Assembly (NCBI GenBank): GCA_042095835.1
Contig: JBELML010000089.1
Location: forward strand, 1 to 25,799
Length of the DNA stretch: 25,799 bases
From: DATFKA01 sp042095835
GTDB lineage: Bacteria; Bacteroidota; Bacteroidia; Chitinophagales; Saprospiraceae
Direction of reading: 5' to 3'
Shown: one piece after another, positions 23,932-25,799 of the stretch
How positions within the stretch are numbered: position 1 is the stretch's first letter
Layout of the letters: every line of letters starts with the position of its first letter
The notes under the pieces: generated by a model
What the model saw: the letters and a program-made list of their open reading frames with translations, nothing else
Told to the model about the DNA's origin: nothing
Databases searched by the model: none
Program-made: the position numbers and the translations under genes

Positions 23932-25051
23932 ATATTATTATTCAGTATTTATTTTGTTGCTTATCTTCCCAATGATAAGCACTGCACAAAGTAGAAAACC
24001 TAGTCGAGATACCTGTGCCTATATCTATGAGATCGCTCAAGAGTTTTTTGAAGATGGTCAACTGAAAAAAGTCATTGAAACACTCACACCTTGTTTTCAA
24101 GATTTTGGATCGAACCGATCAGAGGAGATTTATGATCTCGCAGTGCAGACCTACCTGTTTATGGATGACAAGGCTGCTGCCGAAAAAAAGCTGATTGAGT
24201 TGTATCAATTTTCCCCTTTTTATCAAGTTGAACAGACCATTCCAGATTTACGCTACCTCGATGCTGGGGTAATTGTATATCCCGGTTTTGAGTTGAAAGG
24301 AAGCGTAGGAGGGCTTTTTATCAATAGACCTATAGGTTTCAGTTCGCAAACACTACCTGGTCAAACCCTCATTAGCGAGGGATATGGTGCAATTGGCGAT
24401 GATCCATTTTCCTTCCAAGGAGAGGTCGTGGGCAGTTTTAATTTAACCCAAAGGGGGCCATTTCTCAACTTGGGTTTAGGTTTTACAAAGAATTCTTTTC
24501 GATACACTGGCACCTATTCAGGAGTGACGAATCCCTCGGGTAATTCCGATCAGGCCACGACCACTTTTCGAGAGCGCTTATGGGTGATCAATGTTCCTGT
24601 TTATATTTCTCAATATATCAGAATCAATCAGACAAATATCCGCAATGCTGATTGGTTGCCCTATATCTACGGAGGCTTCTCTATTGATCTCGTTAATCGC
24701 CGATCTGCTCGCTGGATAGACCCAGAGGTGAGTTATACCAACTTTGAAGGTGGCCAAGCTTTATCTTTTGATGATTACAAAATAGGCCCACTAAGACAAA
24801 GAGGCAATGCTTCCCTTTTTGTTGGAGGTGGCGTGAAGCTTCGATCTGGTTTACACGCTTTTCATGTGGAGGCGCGTTATGGTCAATACCTTCGTAGCCT
24901 GCGCCAGAATAACACAGAAGCCACCACTTTGACACAGCAAATTCAGGAAGATTTGCATTATCGAGGTGGTGACTTCAGGCTACAAAATTTTACCATTCTT
25001 GTTGGTTATAGTCGACTCTATTTTAAAGTAGAGAAGAAAAGAGCCAACTGA
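23912..25051 (+). CDS. Exported protein: N-terminal helical repeat, C-terminal outer-membrane barrel
   Basis: 379 residues. A signal peptide runs from 1 to about 26 (K-Y-Y-Y, long hydrophobic core, I-S-T-A-Q). Residues about 33-115 are helical and TPR-like (Y-E-I-A-Q-E-F-F-E-D-G-Q-L-K-K-V-I-E, A-V-Q-T-Y-L-F-M-D-D-K-A-A-A) with two Cys (35, 61) that could form a disulfide. From about 118 the protein is strand-rich with the pattern of an outer-membrane barrel (G-F-E-L-K-G-S-V-G-G, F-L-N-L-G-L-G-F, L-P-Y-I-Y-G-G-F-S, A-F-H-V-E-A-R-Y-G, F-T-I-L-V-G-Y-S-R-L). It overlaps the WD40 gene by 20 nt, marking it as part of the STAND operon and probably translationally coupled. In this operon it is the likely outer-membrane end of the system. 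Function unproven. Confidence 0.78.
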   Translation: MIRFVGKYYYSVFILLLIFPMISTAQSRKPSRDTCAYIYEIAQEFFEDGQLKKVIETLTPCFQDFGSNRSEEIYDLAVQTYLFMDDKAAAEKKLIELYQFSPFYQVEQTIPDLRYLDAGVIVYPGFELKGSVGGLFINRPIGFSSQTLPGQTLISEGYGAIGDDPFSFQGEVVGSFNLTQRGPFLNLGLGFTKNSFRYTGTYSGVTNPSGNSDQATTTFRERLWVINVPVYISQYIRINQTNIRNADWLPYIYGGFSIDLVNRRSARWIDPEVSYTNFEGGQALSFDDYKIGPLRQRGNASLFVGGGVKLRSGLHAFHVEARYGQYLRSLRQNNTEATTLTQQIQEDLHYRGGDFRLQNFTILVGYSRLYFKVEKKRAN

Positions 25052-25771
25052 TTAGTTTTTCTTCAAGCGATAGCCAGCTGTGAGGTTCAATACTCCGTAC
25101 CAATCGTTCATTTCAGGGTTAGCACTCTGGCTTATACCATCTAGGTAATCGCTAAATACCGGGCGTAAACCTGCTTCCACACCTAAAGTGAATTGATCGC
25201 TGATATAGCCTTTTAGACCCAAACCAAAAGGCAGGGTGATAAAGCTGCTTCTGGCATTCTCAATATCTTGATTGACAGCGGCAGGTTGATTGAATTCAAT
25301 ATTGCCAAAGTCGACATCTGCTGAGCCTATAGCTAATCCTAAGCCAAAGTAGAAATAAGGAGATATTCCTTTGATGAACTTCCCTTCCTCATCGAAATTT
25401 TCATTTTGAAGAGGCTCCCATTGCATTAGGGCTGAAATCTCAGTAAGGGTATTGCTGGACACCATTCTACGTGTAGCATTCCTGGGGAAGTCCACATCTG
25501 TAGCATTTAATTCATTAAAGCTAATACCAAACTTTAGGCTAAGTTTACTGTCAATCGGAAGTAATGCAAAAACACCGATGTTAATATTGGCTGCTCTCCA
25601 GGTAAAGAAATCAGGTGCTGCAATATCACCGGCAATACTGGCAGTACCCACTTGTAGACCAATTTCCATAGCCTGCTTAGTGGGTGCAGTAATATCCGGT
25701 ACAGGTTGAGCAAATAAAGAACTGCAAAGAAGTAACATTCCTGCTACTAAGATCGATTTAGTAAAATACAT
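25052..25771 (-). CDS. Outer-membrane beta-barrel protein
   Basis: 239 residues. A signal peptide spans 1-21 (S-I-L-V-A-G-M-L-L-L-C-S-S-L-F-A-Q). Strand-rich remainder with I-G-L-Q-V-G-T-A-S-I-A-G, L-S-L-K-F-G-I-S-F-N-E-L, P-Y-F-Y-F-G-L-G-L-A-I-G, F-I-T-L-P-F-G-L-G-L-K-G-Y and T-L-G-V-E-A-G-L-R-P, ending in V-L-N-L-T-A-G-Y-R-L-K-K-N. These are typical of small Bacteroidota barrels; the 'L-P-F-G-L-G-L-K-G-Y ... L-G-V-E-A-G-L-R-P-V-F-S-D-Y-L-D' part is shared by a widespread DUF6089-like group, a tentative match. Its stop codon directly abuts the stop of the convergent STAND-operon barrel gene with no gap. Its start is near the window end, so its promoter is not seen. Confidence 0.8.
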   Translation of the reverse strand: MYFTKSILVAGMLLLCSSLFAQPVPDITAPTKQAMEIGLQVGTASIAGDIAAPDFFTWRAANINIGVFALLPIDSKLSLKFGISFNELNATDVDFPRNATRRMVSSNTLTEISALMQWEPLQNENFDEEGKFIKGISPYFYFGLGLAIGSADVDFGNIEFNQPAAVNQDIENARSSFITLPFGLGLKGYISDQFTLGVEAGLRPVFSDYLDGISQSANPEMNDWYGVLNLTAGYRLKKN

Positions 25772-25799
25772 GGTTTCTAATTAAAAACAAAAAAATATT

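Noticed and set aside
17885..25051. Recent mobile defence island
   Set aside because: No integrase, transposase, tRNA or direct repeats border the operon, and base composition looks like that of the neighbours, so transfer is not supported by this window.

Overview
The window looks like chromosomal DNA of a free-living Bacteroidota, most likely a Saprospirales relative (the order is inference). Supporting signs are an Oar-like TonB-dependent receptor with a carboxypeptidase-regulatory domain, a PorE-like TPR/propeller/OmpA protein, a type IX secretion C-terminal sorting domain, many small outer-membrane beta-barrels, the absence of obvious Shine-Dalgarno sequences, and promoter-like TTTG / TAnnTTTG boxes of the Bacteroidota sigma type.

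Layout. 1-1139: the edge of a hairpin repeat, then rlmF (23S rRNA m6A methyltransferase), whose conserved N-terminus appears to start upstream of the first ATG. 1225-6104: a two-gene unit of unknown function (a 1360-residue exported protein and a 265-residue cytosolic protein, joined by a TAATG overlap) ending in a terminator hairpin. 6224-6574 (minus): a MazG-like NTP pyrophosphohydrolase. 6801-8843: PorE-like envelope protein. 8956-12126: Oar-like TonB-dependent receptor. 12323-14701 (minus): a likely operon of a phosphodiester glycosidase-domain protein, xseA (TTG start) and a 59-residue xseB. 14789-17453: an outer-membrane barrel, a long imperfect palindrome between convergent genes, a double-PDZ protein with a T9SS sorting domain, and another small barrel. 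17885-25051: the most interesting region, a four-gene unit. 25052-25771 (minus): a last outer-membrane barrel.

The four-gene unit encodes (1) a CHAT-domain caspase-like protease with a His/Cys dyad, (2) a protein with two tandem nSTAND-type P-loop NTPase modules, (3) a winged-helix / single-TM / coiled-coil / WD40 protein, and (4) an exported helical-repeat plus beta-barrel protein. Proteins 2 and 3 align as halves of one repeating NTPase-winged helix design: the second NTPase has lost its winged helix, which is found at the start of protein 3. The positive-inside rule places the WD40 propeller in the periplasm and the NTPases and protease in the cytoplasm. My inference is an envelope-spanning sensor: outer-membrane barrel, periplasmic propeller, STAND switch, caspase-like protease. 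It may serve phage/toxin defence or envelope-stress signalling. An 11-bp perfect inverted repeat flanks the predicted -7 box of this unit, suggesting control by a repressor or activator.

No tRNA, rRNA, CRISPR array, transposase or integrase was seen. Non-coding interest lies in three structure-rich intergenic regions (1-60, 12170-12293, 15497-15728) and in an octamer repeat family seen at two sites.
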